64,000 bases of DNA from CAVPUA01 sp963828015 (lineage in GTDB: Bacteria; Actinomycetota; Actinomycetes; Mycobacteriales; Jatrophihabitantaceae). Where the stretch lies: the NCBI GenBank assembly GCA_963828015.1, contig CAWHCD010000006.1, forward strand, positions 1,116,001 through 1,180,000, read 5' to 3'. The stretch's first letter is position 1, and each line of letters opens with the position of its first letter. The translations under genes and the position numbers were made by a program. The notes under the pieces were generated by a model. It did no database searches. It was not told the DNA's origin and saw only the letters and a list, made by a program, of their open reading frames with translations. Below, piece after piece: positions 42,437 through 50,965 of this stretch.

Positions 42437-43299
42437 CAGGTCTTCCGTTCCTGGTGCCGACGAATGGCCGTGACGACCACGATGGCCAGCACCGCGATGG
42501 CCACGAGAACGAAGGTCACCGCGTAGGCCGCGTTGGGGTTGAGATCAGTCTCGTACAGATTGTCGATGCGCAGGGTGGCGGTCTCGGTCTGGCCCTGGAT
42601 ATTGCCCGAGACGACCAGGACCGCGCCGTACTCGCCCAGGCAGCGAGCGATGCTCAAGACGATGCCGTAGGCGGCCGCGGCCCGGATGGTCGGCACGGTG
42701 ATGCGCCGGAACCGCGTCCAGGAGTTGGCGCCGAGGGACTGGGCCGCCTGCTCCTGCTCGGTGCCCTCGTGTTCGAGCACCGGGAGCACCGCTCGCACCA
42801 CAAGCGGCAGCGAGACGAAGCAGGTCGCCATCACCATGCCGGGGATCGAGCCGATGATGCTCAGCCCGACCGAGCTCACCTCATCGCCGAGCCACCCCGC
42901 ATGGCCGTAGATGAGGATGAGCGCGAGCCCGACGACGATCGGAGAGATCGCCACGGGCAGGTCGATGAAGGCGTTGAGCAGCCGGTGGCCGGGGAACCGG
43001 TAGCGCGCGAGCAGGAAGGCCACGCTGATCCCGAACACGGTGTTGATCGCGACCGCCCAGCTGGCGATGATCGCGGTCAGCTTGAAGGCGTGCACGGTCT
43101 GCTCAGCGGACAGGGCATTGAAGAACTCGCTCAACCCCGGCTGGAACGTGCGCCAGAACAGGATGAGAAGCGGCAGCAGTACGAGGATGCCGACGTAGAG
43201 CAGGACGATCAGCCGCAGGCCGAGCCGGGCCGGGGTCCCCTTGCGTCGGTCGCGAACGTCGGCGACCGGGACCGGCGCACCGAGGACGAGGTCAGCCAC
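42436..43299 (-). CDS. cysW: Sulfate ABC transporter permease CysW
   Basis: This 287-residue permease has six predicted membrane helices. The ABC-permease EAA loop is visible as EQEQAAQSLGANSWTRFRRITVPTIRAA, and ARCLGEYGAVLVVSGNIQGQTETATL is typical of CysW. It overlaps the reconstructed cysT end by eight bases and cysA by one base. It sits in the inner membrane with CysT to form the sulfate pore. No frameshift is seen in this gene, unlike its two upstream neighbours. Confidence 0.93.
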   Translation of the reverse strand: MADLVLGAPVPVADVRDRRKGTPARLGLRLIVLLYVGILVLLPLLILFWRTFQPGLSEFFNALSAEQTVHAFKLTAIIASWAVAINTVFGISVAFLLARYRFPGHRLLNAFIDLPVAISPIVVGLALILIYGHAGWLGDEVSSVGLSIIGSIPGMVMATCFVSLPLVVRAVLPVLEHEGTEQEQAAQSLGANSWTRFRRITVPTIRAAAAYGIVLSIARCLGEYGAVLVVSGNIQGQTETATLRIDNLYETDLNPNAAYAVTFVLVAIAVLAIVVVTAIRRHQERKT

Positions 43300-44117
43300 G
43301 GCGGCCCACCCGGCCCTTGAGCAGGTCCAGCAGGAGCAACACGATGATGCTGGTCACGAGCAGCACGGTGGCGATCGCCGCCGCCTGCTGAACGGACACG
43401 GCCGGATTGTCGGCGTCCTGCAGCTTGCCGTAGATGATCGAAGAGGCGATCTCGGTCTTGTACGGCAGGTTGCTCGAGATCAGCACGACCGAGCCGTACT
43501 CGCCTAGGGCGCGGGCAAAAGACAGCGCCGCCCCCGAAACAGCCGCCGGGAAGATGGCCGGCAGGATGACCCGACGGAACACGGTGAACGGACCGGCGCC
43601 CAAGGAGGCAGCGGCCTCCTCGACGTCGCGGTCCAGATCGAGCAACACCGGCTGGGTGGTGCGCACCGTGAACGGCAGTGTCACGAAGAGCAGGGCGACG
43701 AAGATGCCCCAGCGCGTGCCCACCAGGTGAATGCCGACCGGGACTCTTGCCGCCGTAGAGCGACAACAGGATCACACCGGCCACGATGGTCGGCAGGGCG
43801 AACGGGATGTCGATGACCAGATCGAGCGTCTGCTTTCCCGGAAAGTCATCGCGCACGAGCACCCAGGCGATCAGCGTGCCCATGATCGCGTTGATCACCG
43901 CGACGCCCACCGACAGTTCGACGGTCAAGCGCAGGGCCGCGCGCGTCTCCCGGTCGGTCAGCGCCGTATAGAAGGCGTGGCTGCCCGAGCCGAAGGCCTT
44001 GCCGATCACTGCGGCCAGCGGGAGCAGGACCAGCAGACTCAGCCACAACATGACAACGCCCAGTCCGGTCGCGGAGACCGGACTGAGGCGTTGTCTTTCA
44101 CTGACCGATGAACTCAC
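43292..44117 (-). pseudogene. cysT: Sulfate permease CysT split by a +1 shift at AGT-CCC-GG
   Basis: The N-terminal frame (from 44117) encodes helices one to three up to LLSLYGGKSP. The C-terminal frame continues as VGIHLVGTRWGIFVALLFVTLPFTVRT through the EAA loop (EEAAASLGAGPFTVFRRVILP) to 43292. The frames meet at AGT CCC GGT; skipping one G gives Ser-Pro-Val, exactly the residues expected in CysT. The octamer is at 43738-43745 (CCGGGACT on the plus strand). The rest of the protein, about 274 residues, is intact. Possibilities are programmed +1 frameshifting, a real mutation or an assembly error. Confidence 0.85.
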
Positions 44118-44151
44118 AGCACGTCATTCTGCGCGGACGGGGCCGCGAGAA

Positions 44152-45196
44152 TCAGCTCGCCTTCTCGATCTGGGTGACCAAGCCGTTGGCGCTGAAGAAC
44201 TTGGCGTTCACGGCCGTCCAGCCACCCAGTTGGGCGATGGTGGTGAGCTTGGGGACGGTGGGGAACGGCTTGGCCGGGTTGTTCGCGCCCTTCACATTGC
44301 CGTAGGTCAGGCCCTGGGTTACCGGGCGGAAGCCGGTCTGGGCGAAGATCGTCTGACCGGCAGTGCTGTTGACGTAGGTGAGGAAGTCCTTGGCCGCCGG
44401 GACTGGCGGTCAGGGTCGTCGCGGCCGGGTTCTCGATCAGCATCGACTCGTTCGGGACGATGTAGTCCAGGCTCTGGCCGGCCTGCCGGGCGTCGATGGC
44501 CTCGTTCTCGTAGGAGATCAGGACGTCACCGGTGCCGCCGAGGAACTGGGTCGTGGCGACCGCACCGCTCGAGGCCCGGCTGGTCACATTGGCGAAGAAC
44601 TTGGTGAGGTAGGCGGTGGCCTCCGCGTCCGTGCCCCCATCGGAGATCACGTGCTCGTAGGCGGCCAGGATGTTCCACTTGGCCGAGCCGGACGAGGCCG
44701 GGTCGGGGGTGACGATCTTGACGCCGGGCTTGATCAGGTCGTCCCAGCCGGTGATGTGCAACGGGTTGCCCTTGCGCACGGAGATGACCACGACCGAGTC
44801 CGAGACGATGCCCTTGTTGCTACCGCTGTTCCAGCTCGGGTCGACGAAGGCCGGGACGAGGCTGGTCAGGTCGGGGGTCACCGAGAAACCGACGTAGTCG
44901 GCCTTCAGCGTCCCGGCGGCAACGTTCTTGCTCTGCGTGCCGCTGGCGCCGTAGGAGGCGGTGAAGGTGACGCCGCTGCCCTGCGGGGTCTTCTGGAAGG
45001 CCGCGGTGAGCGCGTCATAGGCCGGCTTGGGAACCGAGTAGGCCACGATGGCGACCTTCTGGCCGGCGTTGACGGCAGCGGCCGAGGAACCGGAGCTGCT
45101 GCTCGAGGAGCTCTTCTTCGACGATGAGCAGCCCGCGACGCACACCACTACGGCTAAGCCGAGGGCGAGCAACAGCGTAGGCAGTTTCTTACTCAT
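44152..45196 (-). pseudogene. sbp: Sulfate-binding lipoprotein, split by a +1 shift at AGT-CCC-GG
   Basis: The product begins at ATG 45196 (AAGGAG upstream) with a lipoprotein signal ending in lipobox VAGC and a Ser/Lys linker. It then follows the sulfate-binding family: FTASYGASGTQSKNV, YVGFSVTPDLTSLVP, DSVVVISVRKGNP, PDPASSGSAKWNILAAYEH and FLGGTGDVLISYENEAI. After LTASP the frame must shift by one base (AGT CCC G-GCG) at 44397-44404 to give AAKDFLTYVNSTAGQTIFAQ and GFRPV to the true stop at 44152. The unshifted frame runs to 44114 with no family match. Total length after correction is about 347 residues. Confidence 0.85.
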
Positions 45197-45255
45197 CGAG
45201 ATCAAGCTCCTTGGTTGTCGAGGATGACCACTCAATGTCGAGCGGCCCGGTAGAC

Positions 45256-45283
45256 AATATAGGAGGCACAGGGCTACACCCAA
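45256..45283 (-). promoter_or_regulatory. Possible promoter of the sulfate transporter operon
   Basis: On the minus strand TTGGGT (45278-45283) is followed by a 16-base spacer and TATATT (45256-45261), about 60 bases before the sbp start. The -10 is an unusually AT-rich hexamer for this genome. No further sulfur-regulator site could be recognised. Confidence 0.45.
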
Positions 45284-45314
45284 CTCCGGGAGTTTCTCGT
45301 CACCCAAACGTGAC

Positions 45315-45347
45315 AATGGGCGGGGAGCCGAAGCTCACCCGCCCATT
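45315..45347 (-). terminator. Hairpin terminator downstream of pnp
   Basis: AATGGGCGGG (45315-45324) pairs with CCCGCCCATT (45338-45347). An inner GAGC/GCTC pair with a CGAA tetraloop and one bulged A completes a long stem. It lies 31 bases after the pnp stop on the minus strand and upstream of the sulfate operon promoter. There is only a weak T run (TTGTC) beyond it. Confidence 0.75.
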
Positions 45348-45377
45348 GGCGGAACAGTGCGCGAAGACAGTCGGTGC

Positions 45378-47588
45378 CTAGACGGTCGCGGGCACCTCAG
45401 CCGGAGCCGCGACCGCATCTTCGGAGACCAGCACCAGGCTGATCTTGCCGCGGGCATCGATGTCGGCGATCTCTACCTGGATCTTGTCGCCCACGTTCAC
45501 GACGTCCTCGACCTTGTTGACGCGCTTGCCCTGACCCAGCTTGCTGATGTGGATCAGGCCGTCCTTGCCCGGCAGCAGCGAGACGAACGCCCCGAAGGCG
45601 GCCGTCTTGACGACCGTACCGAGGAAGCGCTCCCCCACCTTGGGCATCTGCGGGTTGGCGATCGCGTTGATGCGGTCGACCGCCTCCTGCGCGGACGGGC
45701 CATCGGCCGCCCCCACGTAGATCGTGCCGTCGTCCTCGATCGTGATCTGGGCGCCGGTCTCGTCCTGAATCGAGTTGATCATCGCGCCCTTCGGCCCGAT
45801 CACCGCGCCGATCTTGTCGACCGGGATCTTCACGACCGTGACGCGCGGTGCGAACTCGCTCATCTCGTCGGGCTCGTCGATGGCCTCAGCCATGACGTCG
45901 AGGATGTGCAGCCGGGCGTCACGGGCCTGGGTCAGCGCCGCGGCAAGAACCTCGGACGGGATGCCGTCGAGCTTGGTGTCCAGCTGCAGTGCCGTCACGA
46001 AGTCCTTCGTGCCGGCGACCTTGAAGTCCATGTCACCGAACGCGTCCTCGGCCCCGAGGATGTCGGTCAGCGCCACGTACTCGGTCTTGCCGTCGACGGT
46101 GTCGGAGATCAGCCCCATCGCGATGCCGGCCACCGGCGCGCGCAGCGGCACCCCGGCGTTGAGCAGCGACAGGGTCGAGGCGCAGACCGAACCCATCGAG
46201 GTCGAGCCGTTGGAGCCCAACGCCTCCGAGACCTGGCGGATCGCGTACGGGAACTCGTCGCGGTTGGGGAGCACGGGCACCAATGCCCGCTCGGCCAACG
46301 CGCCGTGACCGATCTCGCGGCGCTTGGGCGAACCGACGCGGCCGGTCTCACCGGTCGAGTACGGCGGGAAGTTGTAGTTGTGCATGTAACGCTTGCTGCG
46401 CTCGGGCGAGAGCGTGTCGAGCTTCTGCTCCATGCCCAGCATGTTCAGGGTGGTGACGCCCATGATCTGGGTCTCGCCACGCTCGAACAGCGCCGAACCG
46501 TGCACCCGCGGCAACACCTCGACCTCGGCCGACAGCGTGCGGATGTCGGTGAGCCCGCGACCGTCGATGCGGATCTTGTCGCGCAGTACGCGCTGGCGGA
46601 CGAGCTTCTTGGTCAGCGACCGGTAGGCCGGGCTGATCTCGTTCGTGCGGCCCTCGAAGGACGGGGCAACGAGCTCCTTGGCGATGTCCTTGATCCGGTC
46701 CAGCTCGCTCTCGCGCTCCTGCTTGTCGGCGATGCGCAGCGCGGCCGAAAGGGGCTCGCTGACCGCGGCCTCGACCGCGGCGAACACGTCGTCCTGGTAA
46801 TCCAGGAAGACCGGGAACTCGCGGGTGGCCTTGGCCGCGGACTTGGCCAGTTCGGCCTGGGCCCGGCACACCTCGGCGATGAACGGCTTGGCTGCCTCGA
46901 GACCCGCCGCGACGACCTCTTCGGTCGGTCGCGTCCCGCCTCCGGCGATCAGCTCGATCGACTTCTCGGTGGCCTCGGCCTCGACCATCATGATGGCGAC
47001 GTCACCGGAGTCGAGCACTCGCCCGGCCACGACCATGTCGAAGGTGGCCGTTTCGAGCTCGGTGTGGGTCGGGAAGCCGACCCACTGACCCTCGATCAGG
47101 GCCACCCGGGTGGCGCCGACCGGACCGTCGAAGGGCAGGCCGGAGATCTGGGTCGACGCCGAGGCGGCGTTGATGGCCACCACGTCGTAGAGGTGCTCGG
47201 GGTTGAGCGCGAGCACGGTGATCACGACCTGGACCTCGTTGCGCAGACCCTTGATGAACGTCGGGCGCAGCGGGCGGTCGATCAGGCGGCAGGTGAGGAT
47301 CGCATCCTCGCTCGGGCGGCCTTCACGGCGGAAGAACGAGCCGGGGATGCGGCCGGCGGCGTACATGCGCTCCTCGACGTCGACCGTCAACGGGAAGAAG
47401 TCGAAGCCCTCGCGCGGGGACTTGCCGGCCGTGGTGGCCGACAGCAGCACGGTGTCGTCGTCGAGGTAGGCGACGACCGAACCGGCGGCCTGCTGGGCCA
47501 GCCGGCCGGTCTCGAAACGGATGGAACGGGTGCCGAAGCGGCCGTTGTCGAACGTGGCTACGGCTTCGTGAATGGTGGCTTCTGTCAT
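45378..47588 (-). CDS. pnp: Polyribonucleotide nucleotidyltransferase (PNPase)
   Basis: PNPase degrades RNA 3' to 5' with phosphate and can add tails. The 736-residue protein has two RNase PH domains (FDNGRFGTRSIRFETGRLA and IDGRGLTDIRTLSAEV regions), the catalytic-domain motif GTRPTEEVVAAGLEAAKPF and FDFFPLTVDVEERMYAAGRIPGSFFRREG. A KH domain (GAVIGPKGAMINSIQDETGAQITIEDDG) and a C-terminal S1 domain (VGERFLGTVVKTAAFGAFVSLLPG) follow. ATG 47588 gives the usual MTEATIHEAVATFDNG start; the frame to 47660 is in the leader. It lies downstream of rpsO, separated by 272 bases with a terminator and a palindrome. Confidence 0.97.
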   Translation of the reverse strand: MTEATIHEAVATFDNGRFGTRSIRFETGRLAQQAAGSVVAYLDDDTVLLSATTAGKSPREGFDFFPLTVDVEERMYAAGRIPGSFFRREGRPSEDAILTCRLIDRPLRPTFIKGLRNEVQVVITVLALNPEHLYDVVAINAASASTQISGLPFDGPVGATRVALIEGQWVGFPTHTELETATFDMVVAGRVLDSGDVAIMMVEAEATEKSIELIAGGGTRPTEEVVAAGLEAAKPFIAEVCRAQAELAKSAAKATREFPVFLDYQDDVFAAVEAAVSEPLSAALRIADKQERESELDRIKDIAKELVAPSFEGRTNEISPAYRSLTKKLVRQRVLRDKIRIDGRGLTDIRTLSAEVEVLPRVHGSALFERGETQIMGVTTLNMLGMEQKLDTLSPERSKRYMHNYNFPPYSTGETGRVGSPKRREIGHGALAERALVPVLPNRDEFPYAIRQVSEALGSNGSTSMGSVCASTLSLLNAGVPLRAPVAGIAMGLISDTVDGKTEYVALTDILGAEDAFGDMDFKVAGTKDFVTALQLDTKLDGIPSEVLAAALTQARDARLHILDVMAEAIDEPDEMSEFAPRVTVVKIPVDKIGAVIGPKGAMINSIQDETGAQITIEDDGTIYVGAADGPSAQEAVDRINAIANPQMPKVGERFLGTVVKTAAFGAFVSLLPGKDGLIHISKLGQGKRVNKVEDVVNVGDKIQVEIADIDARGKISLVLVSEDAVAAPAEVPATV

Positions 47589-47675
47589 TACAGAATGCCC
47601 CTCTCGTACGGGCGACGGGCTGTTTTCGAGCAGCCGCATCGCGGGTTGCGCCGGGCGCAAGCGACGTACGAGCGT

Positions 47676-47695
47676 GCATCTGAATGTTCAGATGC
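47676..47695. repeat. Perfect 20-base palindrome in the rpsO-pnp gap
   Basis: GCATCTGAA-TG-TTCAGATGC is a perfect inverted repeat (nine-base arms, two-base centre) 87 bases upstream of the pnp start. In RNA it would form a hairpin of about eight pairs with a four-base loop. In other bacteria a hairpin in the pnp leader is the site through which PNPase represses its own mRNA; that parallel is inference. A dyad for a DNA-binding protein is also possible. Confidence 0.7.
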
Positions 47696-47825
47696 CGGTC
47701 TTCGATCGAAGCGAGCGATCCGCGGTGGGACTCGCTGCGCCACTACCGAGGACCGGCGTCCTCGTAGGTGTCGCGGGCGGACGTCAGGAGCGTCCGGCGA
47801 TTGGATTCAGTTGTAAAACAACGAA

Positions 47826-47849
47826 GGAGCGACCCGAGTGGATCGCCCC
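47826..47849 (-). terminator. Terminator or attenuator after rpsO
   Basis: On the minus strand GGGGCGATCC (47840-47849) pairs with GGGTCGCTCC (47826-47835) over an ACTC loop, with two G-T pairs, followed by TTCGTTGTTTTAC (47813-47825), a T-rich tail. It lies 11 bases after the rpsO stop. Read-through into pnp would depend on it. Confidence 0.8.
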
Positions 47850-47860
47850 TCATGCCCGAC

Positions 47861-48130
47861 CTAGCGACGCAGCCCGAGCCGCTCGATGAGCGAGCGGTAG
47901 CGGTTGATGTCGGTGCGGGCGATGTAGTTGAGCAGCCGGCGGCGCTGGCCGACGAGCAGCAGCAGGCCACGACGGCTGTGATGGTCGTGCTTGTGGAACT
48001 TCAGGTGCTCGGTGAGGTCGGTGATTCGCCTCGAGAGCATCGCCACCTGAACCTCGGCGGAGCCGCTGTCGGACTCGTTGGAGCCGTACTCGGCGATGAT
48101 CTGCTTCTTGACGTCGCTGGCCAAAGGCAC
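47861..48130 (-). CDS. rpsO: 30S ribosomal protein S15
   Basis: S15 binds 16S rRNA early in 30S assembly. From GTG 48130 the protein is exactly 89 residues, the standard length, with the signatures DTGS-like DSGSAEVQVAMLSRRITDLTEHLKFHKHDHHSRRGLLLLVGQRRRLLNYI and the C-terminal RYRSLIERLGLRR. In the text these segments are adjacent and match mycobacterial S15 closely. The longer frame to 48169 is a leader. A terminator follows, then pnp. Confidence 0.97.
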   Translation of the reverse strand: MPLASDVKKQIIAEYGSNESDSGSAEVQVAMLSRRITDLTEHLKFHKHDHHSRRGLLLLVGQRRRLLNYIARTDINRYRSLIERLGLRR

Positions 48131-48284
48131 GGTGACGACTCCTTCGTGATAGGTGCAGGCCCGCCTCACCGGTCTGTGTCACGGTGAGTGATTGACGTGA
48201 ACTGCGCGATTACGGGCGCAGCTGCGCCCACATCGGACCCCAGACTACCAGCTGACCGGCCCGCTACCCGCCGCGCCGTCGCGA

Positions 48285-48899
48285 CTAGGCGCGCAGCGCG
48301 ACCGTCTCCGCGGCGAGGGACTGGATGCGGGCCCAATCCTTCTGGGCCATCGCGTCGGCGGGCGTGAGCCACGAGCCGCCGACGCACCCGACGTTGGGCA
48401 GGGCCAGGAAATCGGGCGCGGAGGCCAGGCTGATTCCGCCCGTCGGGCAGAAGCGCAGCTGCGGGATGGGCGAGTGCACCGCCTGCAGCAGCTTCACCCC
48501 GCCGACGGCGACGGCCGGGAACAGCTTGGCCTCGGTGATTCCGCGTCCCACCAGCCGCAGCATGTCCGACGGGGTGGCGGTACCGCAGAGGAAGGGCACG
48601 GGTGCGTCCTGCAGCGCGTCGAGCAACGGGTCGGTGGCGCCGGGGCTGACCAGGAAGCTCGCACCGGCGTCCACGGCTCGGGTCACCAGTTCGGGGGTGT
48701 TGACCGTGCCGGCACCCACCACCATGTCCGCGACCTCGGCCCGGATCGCCTCGATGGCGTCGAGGGCGACCGGTGAGCGCAAGGTGACCTCGATGATTCC
48801 TACCCCGCCGGCGAGGAGCGCATGGGCCAGCGGGACGGCGGTCGCGAGGTCGTCGATGATCACGACCGGAACGACCGGCGCGATGTCGAGAACGCTCAT
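48285..48899 (-). CDS. eda: KDPG aldolase Eda
   Basis: Eda splits 2-keto-3-deoxy-6-phosphogluconate to pyruvate and glyceraldehyde-3-phosphate in the Entner-Doudoroff pathway. The 204-residue TIM barrel has Glu37 in IIEVTLR, the phosphate-binding region GAGTVNTPE and the Schiff-base Lys125 in EAKLFPA. GGISLASAPDF forms the second phosphate site. It overlaps edd by four bases. It also can act as hydroxy-oxoglutarate aldolase in some bacteria. Confidence 0.95.
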   Translation of the reverse strand: MSVLDIAPVVPVVIIDDLATAVPLAHALLAGGVGIIEVTLRSPVALDAIEAIRAEVADMVVGAGTVNTPELVTRAVDAGASFLVSPGATDPLLDALQDAPVPFLCGTATPSDMLRLVGRGITEAKLFPAVAVGGVKLLQAVHSPIPQLRFCPTGGISLASAPDFLALPNVGCVGGSWLTPADAMAQKDWARIQSLAAETVALRA

Positions 48900-50866
48900 G
48901 CCGAGATCTCCAGCTCATCGTGGGTGGGGTGGTCGCGCATGTCTTCGATCGACAGGCCGTGATCCTGCCAGCTGCCCGTGGCCGGCTGTTCCAGGAGGCC
49001 GAAGACTGATGCGCCGGCATTGGCCGGGCCGACCAGCCCCCGCAAGCCGGCGAACAGGCCGCGTCCCAGGGTGGTCGGCGTCGGCGGGAGCTTCGCGTGT
49101 CGGCGGCTGTGCAGCTCGCGCGCCTCGACCAGCACGTCCAGCGTGCCCGCATGGCAATCCAGCCGCATGACGTCGCCGTCCCAGACGTAGGCCAGTGGTC
49201 CCGCGTCCGCCGCCTCGGGGGTCACGTGGATGGCCGCCGGCACCGTACCCGATGCGCCACTCATGCGGCCGTCGGTGACCAGCGCGACCTGGTGGCCCCG
49301 CGAGAGCAGCACCGACATCGCCGGGATCAGCTTGTGCAACTCGGGCATGCCATTGGCCTTCGGGCCCTGGAAGCGCACGACCACGATGACGTCACGGTCC
49401 AGCTCCCCCGCCTCGAAGGCGTCGCTGAACTCGGCCTGGCTGTCGAACACGCGCACGGGGGCCTCGATCACCCGGTGGGCCTCGTCGATGGCCGAGACCT
49501 TGACGACCGCCTCGCCGAGGGAGCCACGGACGACCCGGATCCCGCCATGGGTATCGAAGGGCGCCCGAACCGGACGCAGCACGCTCGACTCGGGGTCGGC
49601 CGCACCGACCGGGCGCCAGGCCAGCGCGCCGGCCTCGTCCAGCTGCGGGTGATAGCGATAGCGCGAGAGTCCACGCCCGGCCAGGGTCAGGACGTCCTCG
49701 TGCAGCAGGCCGGCATCGAGCAGCTCGGCGATCAGCATCGAGGTGCCACCGGCGGCGTGGAAGTGGTTCACGTCGGCGATGCCGTTGGGGTATATCAGGG
49801 CCAGCAGCGGCACGATCGCCGACAGCTCGTCGATGTCGGCCCAGTTGATGTCGATGCCCGCGGCGGCCGCGATCGCGACCAGGTGCATGGTGTGGTTCGT
49901 CGACCCGCCGCTGGCCAGCAGCGCGACGATGGCGTTGACGATCGACTTCTCGTCGATCTGCTGACCGAGCGGGGTCCACTCCTGGCCCAGGCTGGTCAGG
50001 GCCAGGACCCGCTGCGAGGCCGCGGCGGTGAGCGGGGCGCGCAAGGGGCTGTCCGGGGGCACGAAGGCCGCGCCCGGCAGGTGCAGGCCCATCACCTCGA
50101 CGACGAGCTGGTTGGTGTTGGCCGTGCCGTAGAACGTGCAGGTGCCGGCTGCGTGGTAACTGGCCTGTTCGGCGTCGAGCAGGGTCTCGCGGTCGACCTT
50201 GCCTTCGGCGTACAGGTTGCGCAGTCGCTTCTTCTCCCCGTTGGCCAGACCCGAGGCCATCGGCCCGGCCGGGATGAGCGCGGCGGGCAGGTGCCCGAAC
50301 TGCAGCGCCCCGATCAGCAACCCCGGAACGATCTTGTCGCACACGCCGAGCAGCACGGTGGCGTCGAAGACGTCATGCGCCAGCCCGACCGCGGTGGCCA
50401 TCGCGACCACCTCGCGCGAGAACAGCGACAGCTCCATGCCGGCGTAGCCCTGCGTGATGCCGTCGCACATCGCCGGGACCCCGCCTGCGACCTGGGCGAT
50501 CGCGCCCACGCCGCGTGCGGCCTGCTTGATCACGTCCGGGTAGGTGGCGTACGGCTGGTGCGCGGACAGCATGTCGTTGTAGGAGGTGATGATGCCCAGC
50601 TGGGCGGTCTCGTGCCCGCGCAGGGCCAGCTTCTCCAGCGGGCCGCAGGTGGCGAAGCCGTGCGCCTGATTCGCGCACCCGAGCGAGGAACGACGGGGAT
50701 GCTCGGCGTGCGCGACGGCGTCGAGCATCGACAGATAGTCGGCCCGCGACGCCGCAGAGCGGTTCACGATCCGGGCGGTGATCGCCTCCAGCTCCGGATG
50801 AAGCGGCGCGGTCTGCTGAGCACGGGGGGGCATTTCGGGATGTATCGAATGCTCGTGGTTGCTCAC
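48896..50866 (-). CDS. edd: 6-phosphogluconate dehydratase Edd
   Basis: Edd converts 6-phosphogluconate to KDPG. The 656-residue IlvD/Edd-family protein has 4Fe-4S motifs GVCDKIVPGLLIGA and AGTCTFYGTANTNQ, and the substrate-site segments GGSTNHTMHL and VTDGRMSGASGTVPAAIHV. Length and the N-terminal region SMLDAVAHAEHPRRSSLGCANQAHGFA match Edd rather than the shorter IlvD. It starts at GTG with GGGGAG close upstream. Paired with eda by overlap, it gives this organism the Entner-Doudoroff route. The genes interrupt the rpsO-ribF order known from other actinobacteria. Confidence 0.95.
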   Translation of the reverse strand: MSNHEHSIHPEMPPRAQQTAPLHPELEAITARIVNRSAASRADYLSMLDAVAHAEHPRRSSLGCANQAHGFATCGPLEKLALRGHETAQLGIITSYNDMLSAHQPYATYPDVIKQAARGVGAIAQVAGGVPAMCDGITQGYAGMELSLFSREVVAMATAVGLAHDVFDATVLLGVCDKIVPGLLIGALQFGHLPAALIPAGPMASGLANGEKKRLRNLYAEGKVDRETLLDAEQASYHAAGTCTFYGTANTNQLVVEVMGLHLPGAAFVPPDSPLRAPLTAAASQRVLALTSLGQEWTPLGQQIDEKSIVNAIVALLASGGSTNHTMHLVAIAAAAGIDINWADIDELSAIVPLLALIYPNGIADVNHFHAAGGTSMLIAELLDAGLLHEDVLTLAGRGLSRYRYHPQLDEAGALAWRPVGAADPESSVLRPVRAPFDTHGGIRVVRGSLGEAVVKVSAIDEAHRVIEAPVRVFDSQAEFSDAFEAGELDRDVIVVVRFQGPKANGMPELHKLIPAMSVLLSRGHQVALVTDGRMSGASGTVPAAIHVTPEAADAGPLAYVWDGDVMRLDCHAGTLDVLVEARELHSRRHAKLPPTPTTLGRGLFAGLRGLVGPANAGASVFGLLEQPATGSWQDHGLSIEDMRDHPTHDELEISA

Positions 50867-50965
50867 GGCTCCCCTAACCTGGAGGGCGGAGACACGCCAC
50901 GTCGCGTGAGATAACGCTTACAGGCTAGCCCGCTACCGACCAGTAGGGCGAGCCGGGGCCGCCGG

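Noticed and set aside
45378..47816. Very long plus-strand ORF opposite pnp
   Set aside because: It is the high-GC antisense shadow of pnp, a clear conserved gene.
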